Shown here: piece by piece, positions 53,871-62,242 of the stretch | Position numbering within the stretch: the first letter of the stretch is position 1 | Layout of the letters: every line of letters starts with the position of its first letter | From: Doryteuthis pealeii | Lineage: Eukaryota > Mollusca > Cephalopoda > Myopsida > Loliginidae | Direction of reading: 5' to 3' | NCBI GenBank assembly: GCA_023376005.1 | Contig: CM042157.1 | Span: 63,359,177 to 63,423,176 of the forward strand | DNA length: 64,000 nucleotides | Notes under the pieces: generated by a model | Told to the model about the DNA's origin: nothing | Databases searched by the model: none | The model's input: the letters and a program-made list of their open reading frames with translations, nothing else | Made by a program: the position numbers and the translations under genes

Positions 53871-54194
53871 AAGAGAAAAATGGAAGTGAATCTGATGGTA
53901 TGTAATATAGTGGAAAATTTGAAAAAACACAGGTTCAAAAAAAAATGAGTGATATTTATTCAGCCAATGCTGCAGTGTTTCAATCTGTTTAGTAGATCTT
54001 CTTCAGGGCTTTTGTTGATTTAAGGAAAAATAAAATTTATCACAGAATAATAAGGAAACTGTGATAGTTTTTTGTTGATCAGTTCGTTTAAAAAAGTGTT
54101 TTGAATGGAAAATTAGCGCTCTTAGAATTGTTCGAAATTTATGAAACGCTGGGATAAACAGTTATGAAAGACGACATCAAACATTCTCTTACGT

Positions 54195-54226
<32 letters not shown>

Positions 54227-54278
54227 CGTGTATGGAAATGTGAGTAGATTAATCGTTTTCATTGGGTGTCAGTGTGAC

Positions 54279-54323
<45 letters not shown>

Positions 54324-54360
54324 CAAACTACAGACACGCGTTTCGAGGTATCACCCCCCC

Positions 54361-54402
<42 letters not shown>

Positions 54403-56513
54403 CAACTTCAAAATTTGAATCTTTAAGATAAAACCCTAACAATTAAGCAACATCCCAATGTTACATGTTATGTATGAAAATAATTCTGAGACTATCTTCT
54501 ATTAGGGATATAGTGCTTTTTTTTGCTTATCTTATACTTTTTGAAGAAATCTCCGTCAACTTTTGTCTATGATATTTTCGCTTTTAAGGTTGGAAAAGAA
54601 AAAAAACAAGTTCCTCCTAATTAAGTGCAAAATTTCAAGAATACTGATAAAGATTAGCCACTTTGCTTTTATGAAAGAAGTCTGGAGAAAAAAAACTTGT
54701 ATTACGAATTTCCGGCCGTTCGAAGAAAAATACTGTTTTAACTCGGCATAAAAAATAACGCAATGGATACCAAATGCGTGTGAATTACCATTGACTAGAT
54801 GATTTGGCATTCCCTGTTTGTGGTGTGGGCTGGTGGCCTAGGTGTAGAGATTCTGCTCTTCACTCTGTGGTCGCTGGTTCAATCTCTAGTGGTGGAGATT
54901 GTGGTATGCACTGCTGATGAGACCTGAGGAGGTTGAAACAGCTGTCCAGTGCTCTGGATGTCGCACATGGTGTTTGCCGAGTTGTCTGGTCATGGTAATT
55001 TAATTCAATTATTAATGTAATTCCTCTATTTGCATAATTAAATAAATATATATTCTTTTTTTAAAAATAGAACTTAAAATAGAGACTTAAATTTATATAT
55101 ATCTTTTAAGATAGAGAAGATTTAAAAGATAAAACAATACCCATATCCTTTCCTAAATAAATAAATATTTAAAAAAAAAAAGAAAAAAAAAAAAAGAACG
55201 AAAACAAATCAACAAAAGAACTATTTACCTTTCCTTTTCCAACTTCAAGAAGCATTTGTACATTAGCGATGATGTTCTTGCAAGCATCTCTGTCTCGGAT
55301 CATTGGCCCATATTGGATCTCAAAGAAAATCCCACGTTCAACTGCCTGAAAACAAACAAAAGATAGAGAGAGAGAGAGTTAAATCAAATTTATTATACTT
55401 TTTACATATTGAATTATTGCAATAGCTCTTAAGTAAAGTAAACATATCAAATGTTGTAATAACTATATTATCATACTGTGGTATATCCACAGGTCCTGCT
55501 CATAGTAGTTATGATACTAAGTGTCTGCTTGTTTGGCTCAGGGTTACCCATGGCAAATGAATTGGGTAAACATATACGTATTCTATGTTGTTAGACTGGG
55601 TAAGTTGACAGATAGTTTAACCAAGACAGTCTACGAAAACAAACGATAATTGAAAAAACTGAAGACGATGGAATGAATTAGAACGATAAATATATATATT
55701 GACGAACACAAACAAACAAGTTTACAAAATAAACAAAAGAAAAAGTTCAAATTTCTTAACAGACCGTAAATAAGAGGGGAGGTAAAAAAAAATGTTCAGC
55801 TATGGAGAGATATCGGAGATGCGTCTTTTCTGTGCGTTGGTTGTTGAAGATATTTTCAATTGATCCAAAGACGCGGCAAAGAGACACAGTATTCACGCGT
55901 GTACAGCCACGTGTCCGACCCAATTACACCAGTCGCAGAAACAAGTCAGTTACCAACAACAACAACAAAAAAGGGTTTACAATGTGTAGGTATGTGTGTA
56001 TGTATATGGCATGAACATGTGTTAATGTATGGATGTGAATGGTAGTGGCCAAACAGTAATAATTAAATTATCATACTATGGTATATTCACAGGTCCTGCT
56101 AGTGTTAGCTATAATAATAATATAATAATAATGAAATTTATTGTGTACAGTGCTCAGGTGTACCACAACTCATGAAAGTCTCATGTCTAGTACACAGAAT
56201 AATGTATTAGTGTCAGGAACATGAACAGCGTACAGTAATAATATACATGTATGTGTGTGCATGCGCACATATGTGTGTGGATGGGAGTATCAGGTATAGT
56301 GTTGGCGGACTATAGGAAGCATGGAGGCTTTGAAAGATGCAGTGTTTCGGCAGCTCACAACGGACGCAGGCAGCTTATTCCATGCCTCGGAAACTCTGAG
56401 CGTGAAAAAAAAAAGTTTCTTACCATATTCAGTGATGGTCGCTTGTAGCGAAAAGGCATTTGTTCGGTCATATTTACAGAAATTATATCAATATCAAGTG
56501 TACCACATGCCAT
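38646..56513 (-). CDS. RPP30: RNase P/MRP protein subunit p30 (RPP30), C-terminal 192 residues in six exons; N-terminal exons not found
   Basis: Reconstructed by splice sites and homology. CDS order on the minus strand is 56424-56513, 55229-55345, 52454-52483, 51032-51069, 47245-47324, 38646-38869. Together these are 579 bases, 192 codons plus TAA, and every junction keeps frame. Conserved blocks in order: LDIDIISVNMTEQMPF, KRPSLNMAVERGIFFEIQYG, GKGKNLILSSG, FDVRGPYDV, then LGLMLGLSEAKAKQALSTNC, matching the animal p30 pattern (RGxxFEI, IRGPYDV, GLLFGLSE, STNCRAALLH). RPP30 is a TIM-barrel-like protein of nuclear/nucleolar RNase P and RNase MRP, which process pre-tRNA 5' ends and pre-rRNA; in archaea the homologue pairs with Pop5. 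The tail after the barrel is acidic and ends in a KKKK cluster, a likely nuclear targeting signal. Animal p30 is about 270 residues, so roughly the first third is missing, either beyond the window or in exons I could not find between 56.5 and 63.5 kb. The last intron contains an assembly gap. Confidence 0.92.
38909..39536 (-). mobile_element. Non-autonomous Helitron family 1 (arm A')
   Basis: On the minus strand, starts TCTTATTATAATGGAGATTG and ends with hairpin GCACCCAGAGGGTGC, then CTAG followed by T. It is 628 bases with insertion between A and T. The block at 28.36 kb has the uninterrupted target aatagaATATTCCCAG. Confidence 0.88.
40405..40662 (+). repeat. tRNA-derived SINE family 1
   Basis: The head GGGGCTGGTTTAGTTCAG, then TCGGTAGAG, and B box GGTTCGATACCGG. 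The conserved body contains gtagcacagggatctgtg and gtgaggagctgg. It ends in poly-T. tRNA isotype not assigned, because the anticodon stem is degenerate. Confidence 0.8.
41178..41340. mobile_element. hAT-type foldback MITE with 8-bp target duplication
   Basis: 163 bases from GGTTATTTCCTATAACTCC to its complement. Flanked by TTACACAG at 41170-41177 and 41341-41348. The internal segment reads gatctactagggttagttta. Confidence 0.88.
41435..41900 (+). repeat. Poly-purine tract (GAAAA)n
   Basis: Mirror of 12110-12545. Confidence 0.9.
42371..42400 (-). mobile_element. Helitron family 2 3' terminus, intact hairpin
   Basis: On the minus strand, CCCAGGCGACGCCAGG, then TAGCCGCTGCTAG followed by T. GGCGACGCC forms the hairpin about 11 bases before CTAG. 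Confidence 0.55.
43440..43990. repeat. Foldback element, about 540 bases (arm-A' copy)
   Basis: Arms of about 250 bases around about 43730 that read inward through CGATAT, GGTCTGTTTATC, GTATACGGATT, AATCAGATGGAGT, GTACACAGATTTTGCCGACC, TTCATCAGAGTA and CTCAAAAAATAAAA. Each arm repeats a CTGATGA-like and a GACCGAAACAC-like element. ACACATGTGTC in the right arm looks like a hammerhead stem III plus GUC. Confidence 0.75.
44464..44473. other. Assembly gap (10 N)
   Basis: Ten Ns inside the last RPP30 intron, at the end of arm A'. Confidence 1.
46030..46255. mobile_element. hAT-type foldback MITE, second family
   Basis: Ends GGACCATATGACC and GGTCATATGGTCC. Arms include catttacaccgtcaaaatc. Flanks GAAAATAA and AAAAATAA form an 8-bp duplication with one mismatch. 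The core contains ggttagggttagggttag. Confidence 0.78.
46795..47006. mobile_element. MITE with TTAA target duplication
   Basis: TTAA at 46791-46794 and 47007-47010 bracket CTCTTAGCATCCT..AGGATGTTAAGAG inverted ends. TTAA targets suggest piggyBac mobilisation. Relatives: nested copy 49385-49608, and arms at 15620-16035, 26950-27000 and 37620-37930. Confidence 0.68.
47131..47173 (+). ncRNA. Hammerhead-like motif with C3-to-T change
   Basis: Stem I GCAAC/GTTGC (five perfect pairs). The core reads TTGATGA instead of CTGATGA. Stem II GGC/GCC, GAA, stem III ACC/GGT, cleavage GUA. The core change should abolish activity. It lies in an RPP30 intron, just after a (AT)n run. Confidence 0.5.
47245..47324 (-). 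CDS. RPP30: RPP30 exon encoding GLMLGLSEAKAKQALSTNC... (80 bases)
   Basis: Acceptor gattttcag and donor gtaagt flank it. The first G completes the leucine codon from the previous exon, then 26 codons read GLMLGLSEAKAKQALSTNCN, then SVLLHA, and a trailing G is completed by CT of the last exon. In animal p30 this is GLLFGLSE..AK.A(V/L)STNCRA.LLH. The intron below is 8.4 kb, holds many repeats and includes the N gap at 44464. Confidence 0.92.
47426..47693 (+). repeat. tRNA-derived SINE family 1
   Basis: Head GGGGCCTGGGTTAGCTCAG with B box GTTCGATACCAGCCC, the conserved body and a poly-T tail. It lies in the RPP30 intron just upstream of the exon at 47245-47324 in gene orientation. Confidence 0.82.
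47745..48070 (-). repeat. tRNA-derived SINE family 3
   Basis: On the minus strand, head gcgtagtggatatagacg with B box GGTTCAATCCTGG. The body ends acctgaagaaggcc, agagggcacatcagccaaaa, cattgtacagataac. It carries a CTGAAGA ... GGCC(G/A)AAAC segment like a decayed hammerhead core. A fragment is at 48110-48240 (+) and a second full copy at 53310-53655 (+). Confidence 0.7.
48266..48455. mobile_element. hAT-type foldback MITE with 8-bp duplication TGATATGT
   Basis: 190 bases, ends GGTTATTTCCTATAAGTC and its complement. TGATATGT at 48258-48265 and 48456-48463. The core contains ctaaccctaaaccctaaccc, a telomere-like repeat. Confidence 0.9.
48587..48909. mobile_element. Related hAT-type MITE with duplicated arm
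   Basis: Starts AGTTATTTCCTAGTTGAG and ends with CTCAACTAGGAAATAACC. TAATATCC flanks at 48579-48586 and 48910-48917. The left arm is present twice (about 48587 and 48697). The core has ttagggttagggtttagggt. Confidence 0.8.
49233..49675. mobile_element. hAT-type MITE with a TTAA MITE nested inside
   Basis: Outer ends GGTTATTTCCTATAACTCC..GGAAATAACC, flanks AAAATTCT at 49225-49232 and 49676-49683. The inner element 49385-49608 has CTCTTAACATCCT inverted ends between TTAA copies. The outer core contains attagggttagggtttaggg. Confidence 0.85.
49783..50000 (+). mobile_element. Helitron family 1 5' end fragment
   Basis: TCTTATTATAATGGAGATTC followed by gtgtctgtgtgtcggtaaca, matching the first ~200 bases of family 1, diverging later. 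No 3' end found. Confidence 0.55.
50172..50340. repeat. (GA)n, (GT)n, (AT)n, (GATA)n compound microsatellite
   Basis: Successive runs of GA, GT, AT and GATA. Confidence 0.92.
50630..50975 (+). repeat. LINE 3' end fragment
   Basis: Translates in part to TLRIAETWNKLPASVVGC, the common C-terminal RT-family tail (W N x LP), followed by a 3' region with gtgcacctgagcactgtaca and AATAAATTTCATTATT. A minus-strand copy is at 56110-56420. Confidence 0.68.
51032..51069 (-). CDS. RPP30: RPP30 short exon (PFDVRGPYDVTA + 2 bases)
   Basis: The acceptor is attcttttccag. The 38-base exon encodes PFDVRGPYDVTA plus TT of a leucine codon. The donor gtatcc is weak, but it is the only one that keeps frame with the next exon. 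RGPYDV is the most conserved p30 motif. Reading past the donor gives non-homologous residues and a stop, so splicing here is preferred. A LINE 3' end lies about 55 bases downstream in the intron, in antisense. Confidence 0.88.
51231..51529. mobile_element. hAT-type foldback MITE with an internal insertion
   Basis: GGTTATTTCCTATAACTCC to ..GGAAATAACG, flanked by TCTATTTG at 51223-51230 and 51530-51537. About 100 bases of unrelated sequence interrupt the core (about 51315-51420), containing gaaagaccgaaactgg. Confidence 0.85.
51940..52147. repeat. A-rich/poly-purine tract
   Basis: Mostly A with G interruptions. Low-complexity frames here are not genes. Confidence 0.9.
52454..52483 (-). CDS. RPP30: RPP30 30-base microexon (NLILSSGCEN)
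   Basis: Too short for ORF scans. On the minus strand it lies between ttctttgcag and gtaagt. The ten codons read NLILSSGCEN, exactly the piece missing between GKGK and PFDVRGPYD; the animal family has N(V/I)I(I/L)SSxAE.. here. Phase 0 at both ends makes it skippable without a frameshift. A SINE fragment lies just below it and a Helitron starts 92 bases above it. Confidence 0.88.
52576..53209 (+). mobile_element. Non-autonomous Helitron family 1, best-preserved copy
   Basis: 634 bases. Starts TCTTATTATAATGGAGATTG after A-T. Ends with the hairpin GCACCCGGAGGGTGC, 8 spacer bases, then CTAG and a flanking T. No Rep/helicase coding. It sits in the RPP30 intron beside the microexon. Confidence 0.9.
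53310..53655 (+). repeat. tRNA-derived SINE family 3
   Basis: Head cataatggataaaggcgttgg with B box GATTCAATCCTGG. Body and tail as at 47745-48070. Confidence 0.7.
53978..54010 (-). ncRNA. Hammerhead-like remnant
   Basis: On the minus strand, CTGAAGA, an extra A, stem II GATCT/AGATT, then GAAAC. AGCC before the core can pair with GGCT further downstream (about 53963-53966), as stem I would. Stem III is poor. Confidence 0.35.
54822..54990 (+). repeat. tRNA-headed SINE carrying a complete hammerhead ribozyme
   Basis: The A box TGGCCTAGGTG at about 54834 fits the Pol III consensus TRGYNNARNNG. The B box GGTTCAATCTC at about 54875 follows at tRNA-like spacing. About 25 bases downstream is a full type I hammerhead fold (54908-54952). 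Order and size resemble ribozyme SINEs such as schistosome Sm-alpha. The 3' end is not sharply defined. Confidence 0.7.
54908..54952 (+). ncRNA. Hammerhead ribozyme, type I, all core bases present
   Basis: Stem I is GCACTG (54908-54913) paired with CAGTGC (54947-54952), six perfect pairs. The core CTGATGA is 54914-54920. Stem II is GACC/GGTT with a six-base loop (54921-54934, one G-U pair). GAA is 54935-54937. Stem III is the short self-complementary ACAGCTGT (54938-54945). The cleavage site is GUC, after C54946. Very short palindromic stem III is typical of the minimal type I hammerheads in SINEs, Penelope-like elements and retrozymes, which often act as dimers. Confidence 0.85.
55229..55345 (-). 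CDS. RPP30: RPP30 exon encoding AVERGIFFEIQYG...GKGK (39 codons)
   Basis: Acceptor gttttcag and donor gtaaat flank 117 bases, phase 0 at both ends. The product starts AVERGIFFEIQYGPMIRD and ends LLEVGKGK. This is the hallmark p30 block (RGxxFE.xYxxxIRD ... GKGK/GRG) of the TIM-barrel core. It joins in frame to the upstream exon (KRPSLNM) and to the microexon (NLILSSG). Confidence 0.93.
56110..56420 (-). repeat. LINE 3' end fragment abutting an RPP30 donor site
   Basis: Minus-strand copy of 50640-50975: TTTTCACGCTCAGAG..GGCATGGAATAAGCTGCC, ending with the AATAATGAAATTTATTG side at 56130. It starts about 10 bases inside the intron after exon 56424-56513. Confidence 0.65.
56424..56513 (-). CDS. 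RPP30: RPP30 exon, most upstream one found (30 codons)
   Basis: On the minus strand, a pyrimidine-rich tract ending ttcattccag precedes the exon and gtaagaaac follows it. The 90 bases are phase 0 at both ends. They encode MACGTLDIDIISVNMTEQ, then MPFRYKRPSLNM. In animal p30 this is the stretch ending in the conserved (V)TEKLPF.(F/Y)KRP. The initial ATG is internal, not the gene start, because the family has about 100 residues before it. A LINE 3' fragment begins only about 10 bases downstream of the donor site. Confidence 0.9.
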
Positions 56514-57119
56514 CTGGAATGAAAAACAAAAAATAACATTATAAATGAGAATTAACTTTCTTATTTTTTATGTGTATTATTGTGTTTATGCATAATAAAG
56601 ATGAGGACAATAGTCAATATTTACCACGTACCCCAGGTTGTATGGGTTAGGCACAAGGCCCTATTAATGTGGGACCACCCATAAACCGAAGCTCATGGGT
56701 GGTGGGTGCAAAAAAGTGTTATTCCATCAGCATTCCCCCTCAAGGCACCGGGCAATAAACCCAGCCCAGCCCCTTTAAATCGAGGGGGCAGGTGTTGCCT
56801 TGGGGGATGGCCCCCTGGGATCAATGATGTTAACTTATGCGGTTCAGGGCCGAAGCCACTGGACGGAGAGGTCCAAACTGGAGTTTGTCTTCAAAGATGA
56901 GGACAATAGCCCGAAATATCAAAATTATTCATATTAACTTTCTTATCTTTTATCTAAGTAACATTCAATACATTTCCTGAAGCTTTAGGCTTGATTCATA
57001 AATAAAACAAATATTTGTCTCAAGTAAACAATTTTTGGTTCTGTAAACATTGTCGTCCCGGGTTCCTGGGGATGTTTTTCCCTGATGGTATTAGGCGTAA
57101 AACATGTCCAGCTTAGTTA

Positions 57120-57540
57120 TTTACTGATTGCTATTTCTCGTTTTTTCATCGGCAAATTAATTTAGATAAAAAATATTTTCCCGAATATATTTTAAGAAAA
57201 AACCTATTTCAAACATATCTTCATCAATAATTACTGAAAATTTTGTGAAAATTTGACTATTAGTTGATTTTTCATAGAATTCCTTTAAAAGCCAGTAGTC
57301 ATAACTTGTTTTTAGCTACTTTAAATTTCAATTGATTTAATGGTGTGAAAATGTAAACATTGTTTTCGTTCATAATATCCATTATTTCCGTAAGCTGAAA
57401 ATTGTTTTTTTTAAATCATCAGGAGTTTTTTTTTACAAATGTTTCTTCTTTTGAATGGTCCAAAAATTTAGAAGATAATAAACTTTATTCAAGTTTCATT
57501 GTGTTAAATATAGGGGGAGGGGGTAAATTTAACGCAGCAG
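57120..57540. repeat. Dispersed repeat, inverted copy of 7010-7540
   Basis: Matches as described for the 7 kb copy. Cleaner sequence here. Confidence 0.6.
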
Positions 57541-59090
57541 ATTGGACATACTTTATATTATACACCAATGCTCAGCAATGTTATGTTGTAAATAGAATAT
57601 TGTTGTCTACCAAAAGTATCACTGAAAAGCAAATGGTTCAGTTTCAAATCCAGTTAGCAATTTGAAAATAATAATAGTATGTGTTGTTTGTTTTTTTTAA
57701 TTATATACACTTTTAAAATTGCTAAGAATGTGTGATTTGTTTTTGTTTACATTGAGAATAATATTTTAAAAAGTAACTTGAGAATGTTTTGAAGGATTTT
57801 TTCTAGAACTTTTTTTAACGTAATTCAGTTTTTAATTGCTTGTTGAGTTAGAAATAAAATGTAACATTGTAATTTTCTTTTTTGAGCCCTAAAAGTAAGA
57901 AAGAAGCTAACTAAACATTAGCTTATTTGTAGGTGGAATTTCATTATTTCATTAATAGTTTCTTAAGAAAAAGTTTTGAGTTTCACTGATTAAAAATGGA
58001 TATATTTTATTCTAAGAAATATAAAAGTATTCATAAAAAAATATTGATAAAAAAGGTTTTCATTTAATTTTTGTTTGTATATGTAATTTTTTTCATATCA
58101 CAATTTTGTTTTCTTTTGTACATTTAAAAAGATACTCTTGGTTTGAAAAAAAAAATTCACAGTTTGCACTAAATTACAAAACAATCGCATTAAACAATGT
58201 TGACTTTTTAGTAGAAATAGAGCAATGTTTACTGAAAGGCTGCTAATATAGGCAGCAGGCAAGCTCCTGCTGATACACCGGCAACAGTTATATGATGCTT
58301 TCCGAAAATCTTTTGATTTTTGTTTAATTAATTAATTATATCCCTTAATCAGTAAAATCAATAACCAAATTTGGTGTGTTTCTTAGAAGGATATTAATCT
58401 GTATGCAAGTTTTCGAATCCGAGTGACTCCTCTTTTTGGTATTATAGGTCGACACATACATACCAAACTTTCTTTTATATATATAGATTATAAAAAAATT
58501 ATTGTCCTGTCAGTGGGGCTTAAAATCTGTTGACTGCATATTGTGCTGATTGATCCCGGAACACTGTTTTATTTGCTGCCAATTTGAATAGCCTCTAAAG
58601 AAATATTTTTGCAAGATTAAAATAATTTTTGCTCTAAACCAATTTCAAACAATGCATTTATGGGGGAAAAAATCCCTTATTCATTATCTGGTCTAATATA
58701 TTTTCTGCATGTCCCAAATATTTTTATTTATTTAAGAAAATAAAAGTCAAATACAGTTGAAACTGAGCATGTTGCCCAAAAGATTATGGGGAGAGTGGGG
58801 AAAAAAAGTGGTCATTCATGTTCCATAATTTCCGAGCTAGTTCCATTTGCCGATCTTTTTATACTAATAAATGCTTTTATACATCATCTTCGGTCACTGG
58901 TACCACAACAATGCCCTAGACACTATGCTTCTACTCTACTTAAAAAAAAAAAAAATGTTAGTGAAAGAATAATTTACAGATGATTGGGAAAGGTTGGGGG
59001 AAAATCAAATTTAAAAAAAAACAAAAAGAAAATAAATCAATTCAAAAAATAAAATTAAGAAAATAATTGTATTTGGGATTATATGATTAT
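57541..59090. other. AT-rich stretch, no gene recognised
   Basis: Searched on the minus strand for missing RPP30 exons without success. Contains a repeat tail near 58340-58490 ending in tatatatagatta. Confidence 0.5.
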
Positions 59091-59091
59091 A

Positions 59092-59301
59092 CAAGGTAGT
59101 CCAAAAGTCTTGTCACACTCCATATATTTTTTTTTAAAGAAGTAAAATAATTAAAGACAACCCAAAATTGTAGAAAATAATTTATTTTTAAAAACATTAT
59201 TTAGAGGTAGAATAATTACATAACTTATATACTATAGTACTAATCTAAAATAATTAAATCTAAAACAACAAGTAGAGGTGACAAGACTTTTGACCACCCT
59301 T
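59092..59301. mobile_element. mariner-like MITE
   Basis: Ends aaggtagtccaaaagtcttg and caagacttttgaccaccctt are inverted copies, bordered by TA. About 210 bases, no coding. Confidence 0.7.
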
Positions 59302-59356
59302 TATGATGTTCTACAAGAAACAATACAATCCTGATTTAGAAGAAAATTAATTCCTA

Positions 59357-60238
59357 CAGGGTGTCCAGAAAGTCTGGGTACATGGAGATTTCATTATTGT
59401 ATTTATTCATGTTATTTTTCTGAGAAGGCAGATATGGTAATTTAGCAGTAAATAAAATCATAACATAAACAATTAAATATAAGAAATAATAATTTTTCTT
59501 CAAAAGGGCCGATTTAGCTCAGTTGGTAGAGCACTGGACTAGGAACCACAAGGTTCCTGGTTCGATACCCGCCCTCGCCAACTCAACATATGACTAGCAC
59601 AGGGATCTGTGTGGTAAAGTGAGGAGCTGATGGTAGGTGTGGCGCTCCACCTCAGACGCCAAAAAACAATCTCCTTGGTCTAGTGCTAGTGAAAATGGGA
59701 TAGATTCCCTCGTTGTATGGCTGATACCGACATTAGGCCACCCCGGCAACTTTACTTACTTTTGTTTAAATTAAATAAAAAATACTTTACTTTTCTAAAT
59801 TTATTCATGTTATTTTTTTTTACCCAGATCGAATGATGGCTCTGTCTAAAGAAAGAATCGAATTAGTACTCTTAAGTGGACGAGAGGGATGGTCTTATTG
59901 CAAAATTGCAGAAGAATTTAACCTTTGATACCCTTATAGGCAACCTATTTATTTTACTGCCGTAAGGAAATTGATTAAGAAGTTTAAAGAAACAGGCAGT
60001 GTCTTGGATAAACCCCGTTCCGGGTGACCAAAGACTTCAGGTGAAACGAAAGAGGCTGTCATGGCCAAGGTTTCTGCTAGCCCAAAGAAATCACTTCGTC
60101 GGACATCCATGGAGTGGGGTGTTCTAAAGTCAACCATCCACAAAATCCTGGTTGAGGAGAAGTTTCATCGTAAATAAAATTGTTTTGTTTTAAAAGTATG
60201 AGTTAATCTCCATGTACCCAGACTTTATGGACACCCTG
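59357..60238 (+). mobile_element. Decayed mariner/Tc1-like element with a SINE inserted
   Basis: Inverted ends CAGGGTGTCCAGAAAGTCTG and its near-complement at 60238, flanked by TA on both sides. From 59834 a broken frame encodes only the DNA-binding part of a transposase: ALSKERIELVLLSG, IKKFKETGSVLDKPRSG, then PKTSGETKEAV; stops interrupt it and the DDE/D catalytic domain is absent. A family 1 SINE (59506-59766) lies between the left end and the frame. Confidence 0.85.
59506..59766 (+). repeat. tRNA-derived SINE family 1, nested in the mariner element
   Basis: A box TAGCTCAGTTGGTAGAG and B box GGTTCGATACCC are near consensus, the best-preserved head of this family in the window. The body contains gcacagggatctgtgtgg and gtgaggagctgatggtaggt. 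Confidence 0.85.
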
Positions 60239-60321
60239 TATTAAAAAAATTGGAAGGGAGTGTACTTATTTATGGAAGAGACTGTATCTATGTTACAGAA
60301 TAAAATAGGAAAGAAAAACAG

Positions 60322-61480
60322 ATTATTTGAAGTGAGCACATACGTGCACTCACTCCAAACAAACTTTTTATTTATTCGGAAATGAGGTACAGCGCATGTG
60401 CACACAACTCGGCATGTAGCTGGAAGTTTGGTTTTGGGGGAGAGGTGATAAAACTGGTCATATCACTACACGGATCTATCTAGCTAGGCTCACTCACCGA
60501 CCGATTCATTCAAAAATAAAAATAAAATTCTTGCATTCTCTCCTTGTGCAGCTCCCTTCCACCAAAATACCTCATTCGCTCTATGCATGTATCCTACATA
60601 AAAATTTCCCAATATTGATGATTGGCGATGGAGGGGGTGGGAAAAAATTGAAAATAAAAACCCCAAGAAACTGAAAAACACATGTAAGCAAAACAAAAAT
60701 TGTGGGTCATTTTGGTTTCCCCCTTTCCCTCAGTTATTGTGTAGGCCTGCCGACTGTCTTCTGCACTTTGTTGTTTGAAAGCAAGCTGGTCAGTGCCTCT
60801 AATATGGGAGTGGGTGTCCTTAGTGGGTGGTCGGTAAAAAATTGGGATTCTGTAGGCCAGGCAGGTTGGCTTACTAGAAAAATTGACTTTCCAGGGAAAA
60901 TATTAGGGTGACTCGGGTGGTTTTATAAAAAAACTTGGGATTGGGGTCCTGGATATGTCCTATAAGAAAAAACTGGGGTTGATGATCATTCAGCCTCCTA
61001 ACTAAAAGGATCTATGGTGTATGCAGTTTTGGCTTTTTCTTGTTTTTTCTTTTGTTTATTTTACAGACTTTGTTTGTCTATCTAAGGGATGGGGTCCCGA
61101 GACAGGATCCCCGTCAGTGCTGGCCATGATGGGCAGGCAACAATGTCTCTACTCCTGCCCCTGTTCTCACACACAAGGAAAGAAAAACAGAACTCTCTGA
61201 AAAAAAGGAAGAAGAAAAAAAAAGAACAAATCACATGACATGATGTATTTTGTGACATCACAATGTAAAAGTCATATCTTTGTAATCTTATTCTATTATT
61301 CTATATTTCCTCATTATTTCTCCAGCTAAGCTATGAGTAACAAAAAAGTCAGAAGATATTTTCTAATTCTTCTTGTTTTTATTTATTTAAGTGTGATTAC
61401 ATGATTGTATAATATTCCACAAGAAATAATAAAATCCTGGTATTATATAAATAAAAAAAAAGGCAACTATTTGTCTGAAT
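60322..61480. repeat. Direct duplicate, first copy (partner 62243-63500)
   Basis: Shared blocks in the same order: gtgagcacatacgtgcactc, tagctggaagtttgg, gattcattcaaaaataaaa, cttgtgcagctcccttccac, gcctctaatatgggagtggg and, further on, aatcacatgacatgatgtat. Diverged by indels and substitutions; no coding. Confidence 0.75.
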
Positions 61481-62242
61481 TTTTGATTTCTATTATTATT
61501 TTGATTTTTATGTTGTCCTCTTTATATTCCATAACATTTTAGTTTGATTTGTTTAATGGTATATCAACCGTCATGGGTTATTTAATACCAAAGCCATCCC
61601 TATAGAAGAACAGTAGTGGTACTACATACCTGGGGAGATGAGGGGTTCATACCTTTCCCAAGGGTATTAGTTTCCTCCAACCCTTCCTTATCAGTAATTC
61701 AACTTTTTCACAAATCATGGGTGAGGGGGGTATTCTATGTAGGGTAGAAGCATATAGTACATGAAGCATTGGTTGGTTGGTTCGTTAGATTTTACGGCAT
61801 GTCAACCCTTGGGTTATTTTATGCCAAAGCCTTTTTGTTTTATTCATTCTTGATGAATATTCAAATTTTTTAAAACTCAATTTTTTTTAAACACAGTTTT
61901 TTTTCTATTTAACCCATAGATGGGATCCTAACAGGTACTCCGGGTCAGAGGGGACAGATTAATGGCAATGAAGGGGTACTCCACACTTCCTAAAAGGAAG
62001 TTAGAGACTGAGGTTGTGAAAACTTTCAATCGAGGAGTAAGCCTTGTGGAGTTAGTCTTTCGCCACTCAGTCAACAGTGAAATGTGTTCTTAATTATGCT
62101 TGCGCATTATTTGAAATTACTTAATTGTTATTAAGAACACATTTTATGATATTTTCATGTTAAAACCTGCAGCTGTATTGATTCGAACAAATTCGTATTT
62201 TCAGTGTAGATTTACGGTGAAATGAAAATGGCTGACCAAAAC

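Noticed and set aside
58786..58983. 65-residue open frame as an RPP30 or other exon
   Set aside because: No p30 similarity, no convincing splice sites, ends in poly-A.
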